Positions 9,986 to 18,974 of a stretch of DNA of 38,186 nucleotides are shown here, in pieces. Both the position numbers and the translations under genes were made by a program. This DNA comes from Candidatus Omnitrophota bacterium (GTDB lineage Bacteria > Omnitrophota > Gorgyraeia > Aquiviventales > Aquiviventaceae): contig JACPRA010000009.1 in assembly GCA_016190215.1 (NCBI GenBank), positions 1 through 38,186 on the forward strand, in the 5' to 3' direction. The notes beneath the pieces were generated by a model that saw only the letters and a list, made by a program, of their open reading frames with translations, searched no databases and had not been told where the DNA came from. Within the stretch, counting starts at the first letter, position 1. Each line of letters starts with the position of its first letter.

Positions 9986-10749
9986 GTGTGTTGCTCCTGT
10001 TGCACCTGCGCCAGCCATGCGCGGAACTCCTCCGGCGTTTCAATCGTCACGAATCCCCGCATCCGGTAATGCCCCAACCCGCACAACTCCGCGCAGACGA
10101 TCTCAAAATTGCCCGTCACGGTGGCCTGCACCCAAATCCGGCTCGTCATGCCGGGCACCGCATCGCGCTTGATCCGGAACTGCGGCAAGAAAAAGCTGTG
10201 GATGACGTCCTTGGAGGCGAGGTTGATCAGCACCACCTGGCCGACGGGCAGGTGCAATTGGTTGATGGTTTCCAGGTCGTCGGCGGTATGGAGCGCGCCG
10301 TCCGGGCCGGCATAGCGGACGTTCCACGCGAACTGCTCGCCCTGCACCTCCAGCTCCAGCTGATGGGGCGGGGGCGGGCCTTGGATGTGCGCCCACACCC
10401 GCTGGCTGGCGACGGCGAGATAGAGCACGATGAGAGCCGGGATGACCGTCCAGATCAGCTCGGCGCGCGTGCTGCCGTGGATGTAGGCGGCCTTTGACCC
10501 GTCGCGCCGCCGGTAGCGGATCAGGAACCACAGGAGCGCCCCTTCCACCAGGAAGAACACCGCGCCGGTGATCGCCAAGACGATCAGAAACAAGCGGTCC
10601 ACCTGCGCGCCGTAGCTGGACACCGCCGGCGGAAACCAGAACCGGGCCCCGCCCTGCCCGAACGCCCAGGCCGGCTCAGCCGCCCCGGCCAGCAGCAGCG
10701 CGGCGGCGGTGAGCGCCCGATTCCAGCAAGAGTGCTTCACAGATTTCAC
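9982..10749 (-). CDS. Cytochrome c oxidase subunit II
   Basis: CuA site CAELCGLGHYRM; two N-terminal TM segments. Confidence 0.95.
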
Positions 10750-10752
10750 TGC

Positions 10753-11559
10753 TCACCCGGCAAATTCGAAATCCACGGACGCCGTCTCGCCGTCGCCCAC
10801 ATGGACCGTCTTCGTCTTGACGCCGAACTTCTCGTGCCAGGCTTCCAGCGTGTAGTCGCCGGCGGGCAAGCCCGTGAGCGAGAAGGCGCCGTCCGCGCCG
10901 GTCACGCCGTAGTAGGGGTGCGCGACGACGCCGACATAGGCCGCCATCCAGGGATGCACGTTGCACACGCACTTCACCATGATCTCCGGCGCCGTGAACT
11001 GCTTCTTGCTCTTCATGCCCTTGACCGGCTGGGCCAGGTTGAACGGCTTGCTGTTGGCGGGCTTGCAGTTGACGTTGTGCAGCGTCGCATCGCTGTTGGT
11101 GATCTCGAGGGGCTGGTTCACCTGGATGCCGATCACGTGCGGGGAGTACATGCACCCGTGCTGGTCCAGGGTCGCCGCCTGCGCCGGCGGGGTGAACGTT
11201 GTGCCCTCGAGGCCCGACTTGACGTACACGAAGACGTGCTGCAGCGTGCCGTTCGGGTTGACGACCACGTCCTGTTTCTCCACCGGCTCCTGGTGCTGCA
11301 GCTTGCATTGCGGGTCGGCGTCCATCTTGATGCGCTCGGCCGACGGCGCGGCCCCGGCGAACTTCACCGTCCCCTGGATCGTGCTTGAGCCGGCGGCTGG
11401 GGCGGAGGCCACCTCATCCGCGGCTTGGGCCAGTTGGATCGGCTCCCCGCCCTGCGCGTCTCCGCTGGTGGCGGCGGCATCTTGCGGGCGGCTGCCGCAC
11501 CCGATGGCGACAAGAACCCCCGCGACGAATATCCAGGCATGTTGGCGTTCGTATCGCAT
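10753..11559 (-). CDS. Cupredoxin-like / carboxypeptidase-regulatory-like lipoprotein
   Basis: MRYERQHAWIFVAGVLVAIGCGSRPQ lipobox; ...NSDATLHNVNCKP...MVKCVCNVHPWMAAYVGVVAHPYYGVTGADGAFSLTGLPAGDYTLEAWHEKFG. Confidence 0.75.
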   Translation of the reverse strand: MRYERQHAWIFVAGVLVAIGCGSRPQDAAATSGDAQGGEPIQLAQAADEVASAPAAGSSTIQGTVKFAGAAPSAERIKMDADPQCKLQHQEPVEKQDVVVNPNGTLQHVFVYVKSGLEGTTFTPPAQAATLDQHGCMYSPHVIGIQVNQPLEITNSDATLHNVNCKPANSKPFNLAQPVKGMKSKKQFTAPEIMVKCVCNVHPWMAAYVGVVAHPYYGVTGADGAFSLTGLPAGDYTLEAWHEKFGVKTKTVHVGDGETASVDFEFAG

Positions 11560-11579
11560 GGTGTTGCCCTCCTCTGAGA

Positions 11580-13064
11580 CTAGGCTTGCGGTTTCTTGAC
11601 AATCCACACGAGGCCGAGGACGACGACCCCCGCGGCCAGGATCCACAACCATGTCGCCGGCGCGCGCTCGGCGGCGGTTGACGGCGGAGCGGCCTCCATC
11701 ATCACATCCACCCAGCTTGACGTCGCCCGCTGCCCGCCGTTGCCGCCGTCCCAGACGGCAAACGCCACCGGCGTCAAGCGGCCCGGCGCGGCGCGCGCCG
11801 AGTTCGGCAGGGCCGGCGCCAGCGGGCGCGTCAGCATCACCTGCCACTGTCCATCGGCATAGGCGGATGCGGCTTCAATCGGAACGGCCGACGCTCCCCC
11901 CGCCTGCAGCAGCGGTTCGTACCGGCGCACCACTCCTTCGACGGCGCGGGAGGATGCGGCCGACCACACGCACAGATCCAGCGGCGGCGAAGACCGCATC
12001 GGCCACAGCTGCAGCGTCACGCTGTCGCCGAGCACCTTGGCGGAGGGCAGGGCCAGCGCCAGCGCGTCCGGCGCGTCGCCCCGGTCGTCCGTGGGGTCCT
12101 GCCAACTGACCAAGAACCGGATGGATTGGCCGTCCTGCGCGGCGCGGAACGACACCGTGCTGATCGTCTGGGCGCGGGCCCATTCCCCCGCCTCGTCCAT
12201 GGCATTGCGCAACCGCACCTCGACGCGGGGGGCCTGCTGCCATCTCGGATCGTCCAGCGACGAGGGTAGCCCGCCGTCCAGCCGCGGGGCGCGCACGATC
12301 ATGCTCCAGTTCGGCTCCTGCTGCAGCGACCGCACGTAGTAGGCCAGCTGCCACGCCTCCTCGGGCGTCGTCGCTTCCGCGTACGAGGGCATGGGCGTGC
12401 CGTCAATGCCGGCCAGGACCCGTGTGACAATCGCCTTCGGGTCGCTGCCGCCGCGGTAATTCCAGCCTTGCGTCAAATCCGCCGGGCGGGTCGCCCGCCC
12501 CCAGTTGTCCACCAGGGACGGCGCGGACGTGCCGTCGGCCCGTCCCTGCGCGCCATGGCAGGCCGCGCACCTGAGCTTCTCATACACCTGCTTGCCCGCC
12601 GCCAGATCCACGCGCCGCCGTCCCGGGTCGCGCCCCAGGTCCACGGGCTGCGCGGGCGAGTCCTCGAAGACCGGCGAGAGCGATTTGATGTAATACACCA
12701 GCTGCCACCGGACGGCCTCATCCAGGTGGCGCCAATCCGGCATGCCGCTGCCCGGCAGGCCGTCGGTCAGCGTGCGGAAGAGATCCTCATCGGCCGGGGC
12801 GGTGCCGGTGGCGGTGGAGCGGAATTTGAAGACGCCTTCGGTCAAGTCGCGGGGGCGGGGGTAGAGCCGCTTGGCGTCGTACCCGTCGCCGGCGGCTTGC
12901 GGGCCATGGCAGCGGGCGCAATGCTGCTCGAACGCCGCCCGCCCGGCGGCCGGATCCGGCTCAGGCTTGGCAGCGTCGGTCCGGGGGGCCAGCGCCCACC
13001 CGCCGATGCTGATGAGGCCGGCGAGCAATGCCCGCGCGGCGCTCAGTGATCTCCGATGTCCCAC
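11580..13064 (-). CDS. Di-heme c-type cytochrome with C-terminal ethylbenzene-dehydrogenase-like heme-binding domain and TM anchor
   Basis: CXXCH motifs CARCH and CAACH; EB_dh-like region VRLRNAMDEAGEW...RFLVSWQDPTDDRGDAPDALALALP; C-terminal TM. Confidence 0.75.
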   Translation of the reverse strand: MGHRRSLSAARALLAGLISIGGWALAPRTDAAKPEPDPAAGRAAFEQHCARCHGPQAAGDGYDAKRLYPRPRDLTEGVFKFRSTATGTAPADEDLFRTLTDGLPGSGMPDWRHLDEAVRWQLVYYIKSLSPVFEDSPAQPVDLGRDPGRRRVDLAAGKQVYEKLRCAACHGAQGRADGTSAPSLVDNWGRATRPADLTQGWNYRGGSDPKAIVTRVLAGIDGTPMPSYAEATTPEEAWQLAYYVRSLQQEPNWSMIVRAPRLDGGLPSSLDDPRWQQAPRVEVRLRNAMDEAGEWARAQTISTVSFRAAQDGQSIRFLVSWQDPTDDRGDAPDALALALPSAKVLGDSVTLQLWPMRSSPPLDLCVWSAASSRAVEGVVRRYEPLLQAGGASAVPIEAASAYADGQWQVMLTRPLAPALPNSARAAPGRLTPVAFAVWDGGNGGQRATSSWVDVMMEAAPPSTAAERAPATWLWILAAGVVVLGLVWIVKKPQA

Positions 13065-13148
13065 GAGGATGGCCTTCTTGGCAAACCGACGATTGCGTGG
13101 CGGATCTACGATTCAGTCAACGTATTCTATCGAACGGAGGAAGTGGCG

Positions 13149-14225
13149 TCAAACACCCGGCGAACGCGCCGTGGAAGCGGACGAGGGGCCGTCCCGTAAT
13201 CGCAGGCGGGCTTCCAGCGCGTCAACTTGCTCGGACAAGCGCTTGAGTTGGGCTGCGACCTTCGGCAGCCGGGAGAGGTAGACCCCTTCTTCGATGGTTT
13301 GCTTGATCGGGCGGTGCGGGTAGCCCCAGATGGTCTCACCGGCATTGACGTCCTTGATGATGATGGTGCCGCCGCCGGCCTTCACCCCGTCACCGATGCG
13401 CACGTGGTCCACCACGCCCACCTGGCCGCCAAGCACGCTTCCCGTGCCGACGGTGACGCTGCCCGCCAGCCCCACCTGGCCGCACAAAATCACGTGCTCG
13501 CCGATGACGTTGTTGTGGGCGATCTGCACCAGGTTGTCCACTTTGGCGCCCCGGCGCACGATGGTCATGCCGAAGGTGGCCCGGTCCACGCACACGTTGC
13601 AGCCCAGCTCCACGTCGTCCTCGATGATGACCGCGCCCACCTGGGGGATTTTCTGGTGGTGGTCGCCCATCCAGACATAGCCGAACCCGTCGCCGCCGAC
13701 GACCGACCCGCTGTGGATGATGACGCGGCTGCCGATCTGCACGCCGTCCATCAGCGTGACATTGGGCCCGATCCAGCACTGCTCGCCGATCGTCACCCCG
13801 GCGCCCACGTGGACCCCGGATTCGATGATCGTGCCGCCGCCGATCGTGGCGCGCTCCCGAATGACGGCGCATTCCTTCACCGCCGCGTCCGGCGCCACGG
13901 TCGCCGACGAGGCCACCACGGCCGAGGGATGCACGCCCCCCGACGGGCGGGGCGGCTGATAAAAGATCCACATCGCCTTGACGAACGCTTCCCGCGGCTG
14001 CGCGACCCGCAGCAGGTTCTTGCCGGCGACCGGGGCGATCCCCAGGGAGACGATCACCGCCGCCGCGCGGGTGCGCTCCAGGCCTTTGGCGTAGCGGTCC
14101 TCGGCAAAGGTCAGCTCGCCCGAGCGGGCCAGCTCCAGGGCGTTCACCCCGGAAATCGGCTCCGCCGGGTTGCCGATCAACTCGGCCCCGAGGCGCTCAG
14201 CGATCACTCGAAGGGGATAGGACAT
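13149..14225 (-). CDS. lpxD: UDP-3-O-acylglucosamine N-acyltransferase
   Basis: Left-handed beta-helix hexapeptides; N-term ...AELIGNPAEPISGVNALELARSGELTFAEDRYAKGLERTRAAAVIV. Confidence 0.92.
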   Translation of the reverse strand: MSYPLRVIAERLGAELIGNPAEPISGVNALELARSGELTFAEDRYAKGLERTRAAAVIVSLGIAPVAGKNLLRVAQPREAFVKAMWIFYQPPRPSGGVHPSAVVASSATVAPDAAVKECAVIRERATIGGGTIIESGVHVGAGVTIGEQCWIGPNVTLMDGVQIGSRVIIHSGSVVGGDGFGYVWMGDHHQKIPQVGAVIIEDDVELGCNVCVDRATFGMTIVRRGAKVDNLVQIAHNNVIGEHVILCGQVGLAGSVTVGTGSVLGGQVGVVDHVRIGDGVKAGGGTIIIKDVNAGETIWGYPHRPIKQTIEEGVYLSRLPKVAAQLKRLSEQVDALEARLRLRDGPSSASTARSPGV

Positions 14226-14337
14226 AATGGATTAGCCTAACACGCTCGTGAGTTCTTGACAAGAATGGCCGGGGAGTTACGTGTAATTTATGCGCCCGTA
14301 ACGCGAGCGTAACCTGAAATATCTATGCTGGGTTCAC

Positions 14338-14940
14338 GTGAATTTCGAGAGAAGACAGCGCACCGGAGGCCCGACCATGGAACGGGATGTGAACGTCGAA
14401 TTGCGGATGACGTCGGAGTGGGAGCTGGGGCCGCGGCGCTCGAGCGCCCCCGGCCTGCTTGCCGCCTGGAGCCAACCCGTCACTGAGCGCCCGACGCAAC
14501 TGAAGGAAGTCCTCGCCATCATCCGGCCGGAGCGCTGGGGCCCCACCAAAACCCGGCTGCAGCGGCTGCGCCTGTCGGCGTGCACGCAATCACGGGTGCT
14601 GGGACGCGGGAAAGGCCGCGGACTTCGGCGCGAGCCTGGTCCGGGAACGTCGGCCGACATCCGGTACCTGCCGAAGCGCATGATCTCCTGGATCGTGGAG
14701 GACCAGCACGTGGACGCGCTCATCCAGGCGATCCTTGAGGTCAACCAGCACGGCCAGCTTGGCGACGGCAAGATCTTTGTGCTCCCCCTGGATGACGCGG
14801 TCCGCATCCGCACGGGCGAGCGAGGTGGCGACGCCCTGCGCGCCCAGCCGTTCGAGCCGGTGCGCGGCACCTCGGCGGACGCGCCGGTCAACGCGGCGCC
14901 GGGATTACCGAAGGCCTTGCTCTGCCAGGTGGCAGGATGA
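14338..14940 (+). CDS. NifI2-like PII family protein with N- and C-terminal extensions
   Basis: LKEVLAIIRPERWGPTKTRLQRLRLSACTQSRVLGRGKGRGLRR...IRYLPKRMISWIVEDQHVDALIQAILEVNQHGQLGDGKIFVLPLDDAVRIRTGE. Confidence 0.85.
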   Translation: MNFERRQRTGGPTMERDVNVELRMTSEWELGPRRSSAPGLLAAWSQPVTERPTQLKEVLAIIRPERWGPTKTRLQRLRLSACTQSRVLGRGKGRGLRREPGPGTSADIRYLPKRMISWIVEDQHVDALIQAILEVNQHGQLGDGKIFVLPLDDAVRIRTGERGGDALRAQPFEPVRGTSADAPVNAAPGLPKALLCQVAG

Positions 14941-15266
14941 AACTCCTCCGGGCGATTGTGCGGCCTGACCGGGAAGAGGCCGTGGCGAACGCGCTGGAAG
15001 CCGCCGGCATCGTCTCGCTCACCAAGATGGATGTCCTCGGCCGCGGGCAGCAGCGCGGCATCCAGGTCGGCGCCTCGTTCTACGACGAGATCCCGAAAGT
15101 CCAGCTCCTGATTGTCGTCGAGGATGCCCAGGTGGACGCGGCGGTCGCCGCCATCGAGGCCGCGGCGAAGACCGGCCAATACGGGGATGGTAAGATCTTC
15201 ATCAGCCCGGTGGAGGCGGCCTACACCATCCGCACCGGTCGGAAGACGATGGACGGGCCGGCGTGA
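14937..15266 (+). CDS. NifI1-like PII family protein
   Basis: MKLLRAIVRPDREEAVANALEAAGIVSLTKMDVLGRGQQRGIQVGASFYDEIPKVQLLIVVEDAQVD...GDGKIFISPVEAAYTIRTG. Confidence 0.9.
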   Translation: MKLLRAIVRPDREEAVANALEAAGIVSLTKMDVLGRGQQRGIQVGASFYDEIPKVQLLIVVEDAQVDAAVAAIEAAAKTGQYGDGKIFISPVEAAYTIRTGRKTMDGPA

Positions 15267-15517
15267 CGGCGATGCTGGTGACGGTGAAACTGTTCGCCTG
15301 GCTGCAAGACGCCGCGGAAACCGACGTGTGCCGGGTGACGCTGGAGCCGGGGGCGCGCGGGGCGGATGCCAAAGCGGCCGTGGCGGCGCGATATCCGCGC
15401 CTCCGCGGGCTTCTGGATCCAACCCGGCTGGCGCGCAACCTGGACTATCAGCCGTGGAATTGCCCCTTGCTGGATGGCGATGAGCTCTGCTTCATCCCGC
15501 CGGTCAGCGGTGGATGA
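15263..15517 (+). CDS. moaD: Molybdopterin synthase small subunit MoaD
   Basis: 84 aa ubiquitin-like protein ending GDELCFIPPVSGG. Confidence 0.9.
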   Translation: MTAMLVTVKLFAWLQDAAETDVCRVTLEPGARGADAKAAVAARYPRLRGLLDPTRLARNLDYQPWNCPLLDGDELCFIPPVSGG

Positions 15518-15521
15518 GGTG

Positions 15522-15995
15522 ATGCGCTACCTAACGCACGATCCGATGACCGCGGCACGCATTGCCGATCTGGAGGCTTCGGTCCTAGGCAGCGGCTGCG
15601 GCGCCGTGGTGACGTTCCGGGGTGTTGCGCGTCCTGATGCGCACGAGGGCCGGCGGGTCTGCGCCCTGTTCTACGAGGCGTACCCGGAGATGGCGGAGTT
15701 CCAAATCGCCCGATTGGTGGCTGACGCGCCTATCCGGTGGCCTGTGCAGGCGGTGCGGGTGGCGCATCGCCTCGGCATGGTCGAAGCCGGCGAGTGCAGC
15801 CTCGTCGTCGTGGTGGCGGCGTCCCATCGGGCCGAAGCGTACGCGGCTTCGCAGCATCTCATCGAGTCCATCAAGCGCGAGGTCCCCATCTGGAAACAGG
15901 AGCGTTACGAGGACGGGACGGCCCGGTGGGTCTTCTCCTGCGCCGACGGACTCCATGTACCGACTCCGCTGGAGGCTGCCGATGCTGGCGTATGA
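15522..15995 (+). CDS. moaE: Molybdopterin synthase catalytic subunit MoaE
   Basis: ...GCGAVVTFRGVARPDAHEGRRVCALFYEAYPEMAE...HRLGMVEAGECSLVVVVAASHRAEAYAASQHLIESIKREVPIWKQERYEDGTARWV. Confidence 0.93.
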   Translation: MRYLTHDPMTAARIADLEASVLGSGCGAVVTFRGVARPDAHEGRRVCALFYEAYPEMAEFQIARLVADAPIRWPVQAVRVAHRLGMVEAGECSLVVVVAASHRAEAYAASQHLIESIKREVPIWKQERYEDGTARWVFSCADGLHVPTPLEAADAGV

Positions 15996-17466
15996 AGACG
16001 CGCTGAGGCGCCTCCTCGAAGCCGTCCCGGCCCCGCGCGTCGCGCGCCTGGAGCTGGATGACGCGCTGGGGTTGGCGCTGGCGCGCCCGGTGGCGGCGCG
16101 CCTGGACCTGCCCCGCTTCGACAACAGCGCCGTGGACGGCTACGCCGTGCGGCCGCGCCGCGGCGCCGCGCCTGATCTTCGTTTCCGCGTCATTGGGACC
16201 GCGGCCGCGGGATGCCCCTTCCCCGGCGCGGTCGGCGAGGGAGAGGCGGTCCGCATCTTCACGGGCGCGCCCCTTCCCCGCGGCGCGGAGGCGGTCCTCA
16301 TGCAGGAACAGGTGCGGCGGCAGGCTGGTAGGATTGCGATTGCCTCATCGCCCGCTCCCGGCCAACATATCCGCCGCCGGGGGGAAGACCTTCGCCGGGG
16401 CGATCAGGTGTTGGCCGCCGGCACGGTGCTTCGCTCTCAGGAGATCGGCACCTTGGCGGCGCTGGGCGCTCGCGCCGTCGCGGTGGCCGCGCGTCCCACC
16501 GTCGCGGTCCTCACCACGGGCGATGAGCTCCAACGCCCCGGCGCTCCCTTGAAGCCGGGACAGATTTACGAAAGCAACGGCGCGCTGGTGCGCGCGCTGG
16601 TCCGGCAAGCCGGCGCGACACCGCGATGGCTGGGAGTAGCGCCGGACGGCCTCCCGTCGCTGACCAGGGCGATCCGGCGGGGATTGCAGTCGGACGTCCT
16701 GGTGATCACCGGCGGCGTCTCGGTGGGCGACAAAGATTTCGTCCGGGCGGCGGCGCGCCGGTGCGGCGTGCGGCAACTGTGCTGGCAAGTCAGCATCAAG
16801 CCGGGCATGCCGTTCTTCGCCGGCCGGCGCGGGCGGACGCTGGTGTTCGGCCTCCCCGGCAACCCGGTCTCCGTCTTCGTGACGTTCGAAGAGCTGGTGA
16901 AGCCCGCGCTGGCGCGGTTGATGGGGCGCGCGTGGGCCGACGGGTACACGACGTCCGCCGCCCTGGCGACCGACGTGCGCGTGTCCGCGTCGCGCCGGAC
17001 CCACTTCATGCGCGTTCAGTGCGTCCCGCGCGATGGCCGGCTGCTCGCTCAGCCGCTCAACGGACAAGGTTCGCACCACCTGCGCACGCTCGTCGAGGCC
17101 GATGGATGGATCCGGCTGACGGCTGATGAGGGACCGTGGCCAGCCGGCGCGCCAGTGCTTGTTAAACAGGAGCGTGACACGCGACAAGTTATATGTGACA
17201 TGTCACATATAACGGGACGAGAGAAGCGTCACACGTATCATGTCACCTGTCACTTGTCACTTGTCACTTGTCACGGGATTCGTGCTGGCGGGCGGCCGAT
17301 CGAGCCGGATGGGACAGGAGAAGGCTTGGCTCCCCCTGGGCCCGCGCACACTCATCGAATCCGTCATCGAGCGGCTGCGGCCCGCCGTGGACCGCGTGGT
17401 CGTCATCGGCAACAGCGCCAACGCCACGCGGCTGCGGACGCTGCGCGTGTCGGAGGTGCTCATTGA
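15982..17466 (+). CDS. moeA: Molybdopterin molybdenumtransferase MoeA, with an aberrant ~100 aa readthrough C-terminus
   Basis: MLAYEDALRRLLEAVPAPRVARLELDDALG...TGDELQRPG...ITGGVSVGDKDFV...LPGNPVSVFVTFEELVKPAL; domain ends near LVKQE (~17170), then reads through the heptamer array into mobA out of frame. Confidence 0.88.
   Translation: MLAYEDALRRLLEAVPAPRVARLELDDALGLALARPVAARLDLPRFDNSAVDGYAVRPRRGAAPDLRFRVIGTAAAGCPFPGAVGEGEAVRIFTGAPLPRGAEAVLMQEQVRRQAGRIAIASSPAPGQHIRRRGEDLRRGDQVLAAGTVLRSQEIGTLAALGARAVAVAARPTVAVLTTGDELQRPGAPLKPGQIYESNGALVRALVRQAGATPRWLGVAPDGLPSLTRAIRRGLQSDVLVITGGVSVGDKDFVRAAARRCGVRQLCWQVSIKPGMPFFAGRRGRTLVFGLPGNPVSVFVTFEELVKPALARLMGRAWADGYTTSAALATDVRVSASRRTHFMRVQCVPRDGRLLAQPLNGQGSHHLRTLVEADGWIRLTADEGPWPAGAPVLVKQERDTRQVICDMSHITGREKRHTYHVTCHLSLVTCHGIRAGGRPIEPDGTGEGLAPPGPAHTHRIRHRAAAARRGPRGRHRQQRQRHAAADAARVGGAH
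17172..17276. repeat. Degenerate heptamer inverted array (15 heptamers) with 26-bp perfect palindrome
   Basis: GCGTGAC ACGCGAC AAGTTAT ATGTGAC ATGTCAC ATATAAC GGGACGA GAGAAGC GTCACAC GTATCAT GTCACCT GTCACTT GTCACTT GTCACTT GTCACGG; palindrome GTTATATGTGACATGTCACATATAAC at 17188-17213. Confidence 0.9.
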
Positions 17467-17860
17467 CGCCGCGCCGGGCTGCGGGCCGCTCATGGGCGTG
17501 TTCACCGGGCTCATGCACACGGCAACACCGCTGAACGTGTTCGTGTCCTGCGATATGCCGTGGATTGAAGGCCGGCTGATCGAACAGCTCCTGACCGCGT
17601 GCCGCGGCGGGACGGCAATCGCCGCCGGAGCGCATCCCGACGACGGCCCCCAACCCTTTCCGCTCGTCTGTCACACCGCGGCCTGCCGGACCATCGGAGC
17701 GCTGCTGGATGCCGGAGAGCGCGCGCTCCAGGCGCTGCTGCGCCACCCGCAGGCCTCCGTGGCCGCCGTCGAGGACCCAACGCTGTGGCGATCGTTCGCG
17801 AACGTCAACACCGCCGCCGACTATGCCCGGCTCGCTCATGAACACACTCTCGCACATTGA
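17240..17860 (+). CDS. mobA: Molybdenum cofactor guanylyltransferase MobA
   Basis: MSPVTCHLSLVTGFVLAGGRSSRMGQEKAWLPLGPRTLIE... MobA nucleotide-binding motif LAGGRSSRMG; start codon lies inside the heptamer array. Confidence 0.88.
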   Translation: MSPVTCHLSLVTGFVLAGGRSSRMGQEKAWLPLGPRTLIESVIERLRPAVDRVVVIGNSANATRLRTLRVSEVLIDAAPGCGPLMGVFTGLMHTATPLNVFVSCDMPWIEGRLIEQLLTACRGGTAIAAGAHPDDGPQPFPLVCHTAACRTIGALLDAGERALQALLRHPQASVAAVEDPTLWRSFANVNTAADYARLAHEHTLAH

Positions 17861-18341
17861 CCGCCGCGGGCGCGCCAGGATGGTGGACGTCGGCCGCAAG
17901 ACGCCGACGCGCCGCCACGCGCGAGTCCAGGGCGTGGTCCACGTGTCGCCGGACGCCTTCGCGGCCCTCCAGGCGCACACCCTGGCGAAGGGCGATGCGT
18001 TCACCGTCGCCCACCTGGCCGGCATCCAAGCCGCGAAACGGACATGGGAGCTGATCCCCTTGTGCCACCCCGTCCCCATCGAGCATGTCGAGGTCGCGTG
18101 CGAGCCTGAGGCGGCGACGACGACCATCCGGGTGACTGCCACCGCGACGACGACGGCCAAAACCGGCATCGAAATGGAAGCGTTCACCGCGTGCCTCATC
18201 GCCTGCCTCGCGCTGTACGACATGGTCAAAGCGGTGGACCCGTCGGCGACGATCACCGACGTTCAACTCGTCCAGAAGAGTGGCGGAAAGCGGGAATTTT
18301 CACGGGAAATTTCCAATGACCAAATTCCAAATTCCAAATAA
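17838..18341 (+). CDS. moaC: Cyclic pyranopterin monophosphate synthase MoaC
   Basis: MNTLSHIDRRGRARMVDVGRKTPTRRHARVQG...LIPLCHPVPIEHVEV...TGIEMEAFTACLIACLALYDMVKAVDPSATITDVQLVQKSGGK; stop codon lies in the repeat element. Confidence 0.95.
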   Translation: MNTLSHIDRRGRARMVDVGRKTPTRRHARVQGVVHVSPDAFAALQAHTLAKGDAFTVAHLAGIQAAKRTWELIPLCHPVPIEHVEVACEPEAATTTIRVTATATTTAKTGIEMEAFTACLIACLALYDMVKAVDPSATITDVQLVQKSGGKREFSREISNDQIPNSK

Positions 18342-18439
18342 ATTCCAAGCCTCAATGACCAACATTCCAAACGTTTGGAATGTAGTGCTTGGAGCTTGGT
18401 GCTTATTTGATGATTGGAATTTGGTGCTTGGTGATTTCC
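18305..18439. repeat. Long imperfect inverted repeat made of CCAA+NNN / TTGG+NNN words with a central 20-bp palindrome
   Basis: GGAAATTTCCAATGACCAAATTCCAAATTCC...CATTCCAAACGTTTGGAATG...TTGGTGCTTGGTGATTTCC; CCAA/TTGG words mostly spaced 7, with symmetric 11- and 14-nt gaps in both arms. Confidence 0.88.
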
Positions 18440-18461
18440 TCAGTGGTTCAGGAGCTGATTC

Positions 18462-18974
18462 ATGCGCGCAGCCATCCTCACGGTAAGCGACCGCTCGTTC
18501 CGCGGCGAGCGGCCGGACGGGAGCGGGCCGGTGCTGCAGCAGTTGCTGCGCGCCTTCGGCGCCGAGGTCATCGAGCTGACCGTTGTGCCTGACGAGGCGT
18601 CCGTCATCGCGCAGACGCTGATCCGGATGGCCGACGAGACCCGCTGCGAGATGATCCTCACGACCGGAGGCACCGGGTTGTCCCCGCGCGACGTGACGCC
18701 GGACGCCACGGCCCAGGTGATCGAGAAGCGGCTGCCGGGCATGGAAGAGGCGATCCGGCAGGAGAGCCTCAAACAGACGCCCTTCGCGATGCTCTCGCGC
18801 GCGATCGTCGGCGCGCGCGGGCAGACGCTCATCATCAACATGCCCGGCAGCCCGAAAGCGGTCCGGGAATGTTTCGCCGTGGTGGAGCCGGTCCTGAGTC
18901 ATGCGGTGAAATTGCTGCGTGATGAAAACCCGTATGCGGAGACTGATCACGTATGCCGTCCCTCACGCTCCTGA
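18462..18974 (+). CDS. mogA: Molybdopterin adenylyltransferase-like protein (MogA/MoaB family)
   Basis: MRAAILTVSDRSFRGERPDGSGPVL...ILTTGGTGLSPRDVTPDATAQVIEKRLPGMEEAIRQESLKQTPFAMLSRAIVGARGQTLIINMPGSPKAVRE. Confidence 0.93.
   Translation: MRAAILTVSDRSFRGERPDGSGPVLQQLLRAFGAEVIELTVVPDEASVIAQTLIRMADETRCEMILTTGGTGLSPRDVTPDATAQVIEKRLPGMEEAIRQESLKQTPFAMLSRAIVGARGQTLIINMPGSPKAVRECFAVVEPVLSHAVKLLRDENPYAETDHVCRPSRS

Noticed and set aside
10730-10756. TTCACAGATTTCACTGCTCACC as another heptamer array
   Set aside because: Only one 7-nt step among TCAC words; too short and irregular.
15622-15981. Upstream part of the listed 614 aa moeA ORF
   Set aside because: Overlaps moaE in another frame; MoeA homology starts at MLAYEDALRRLL (15982).
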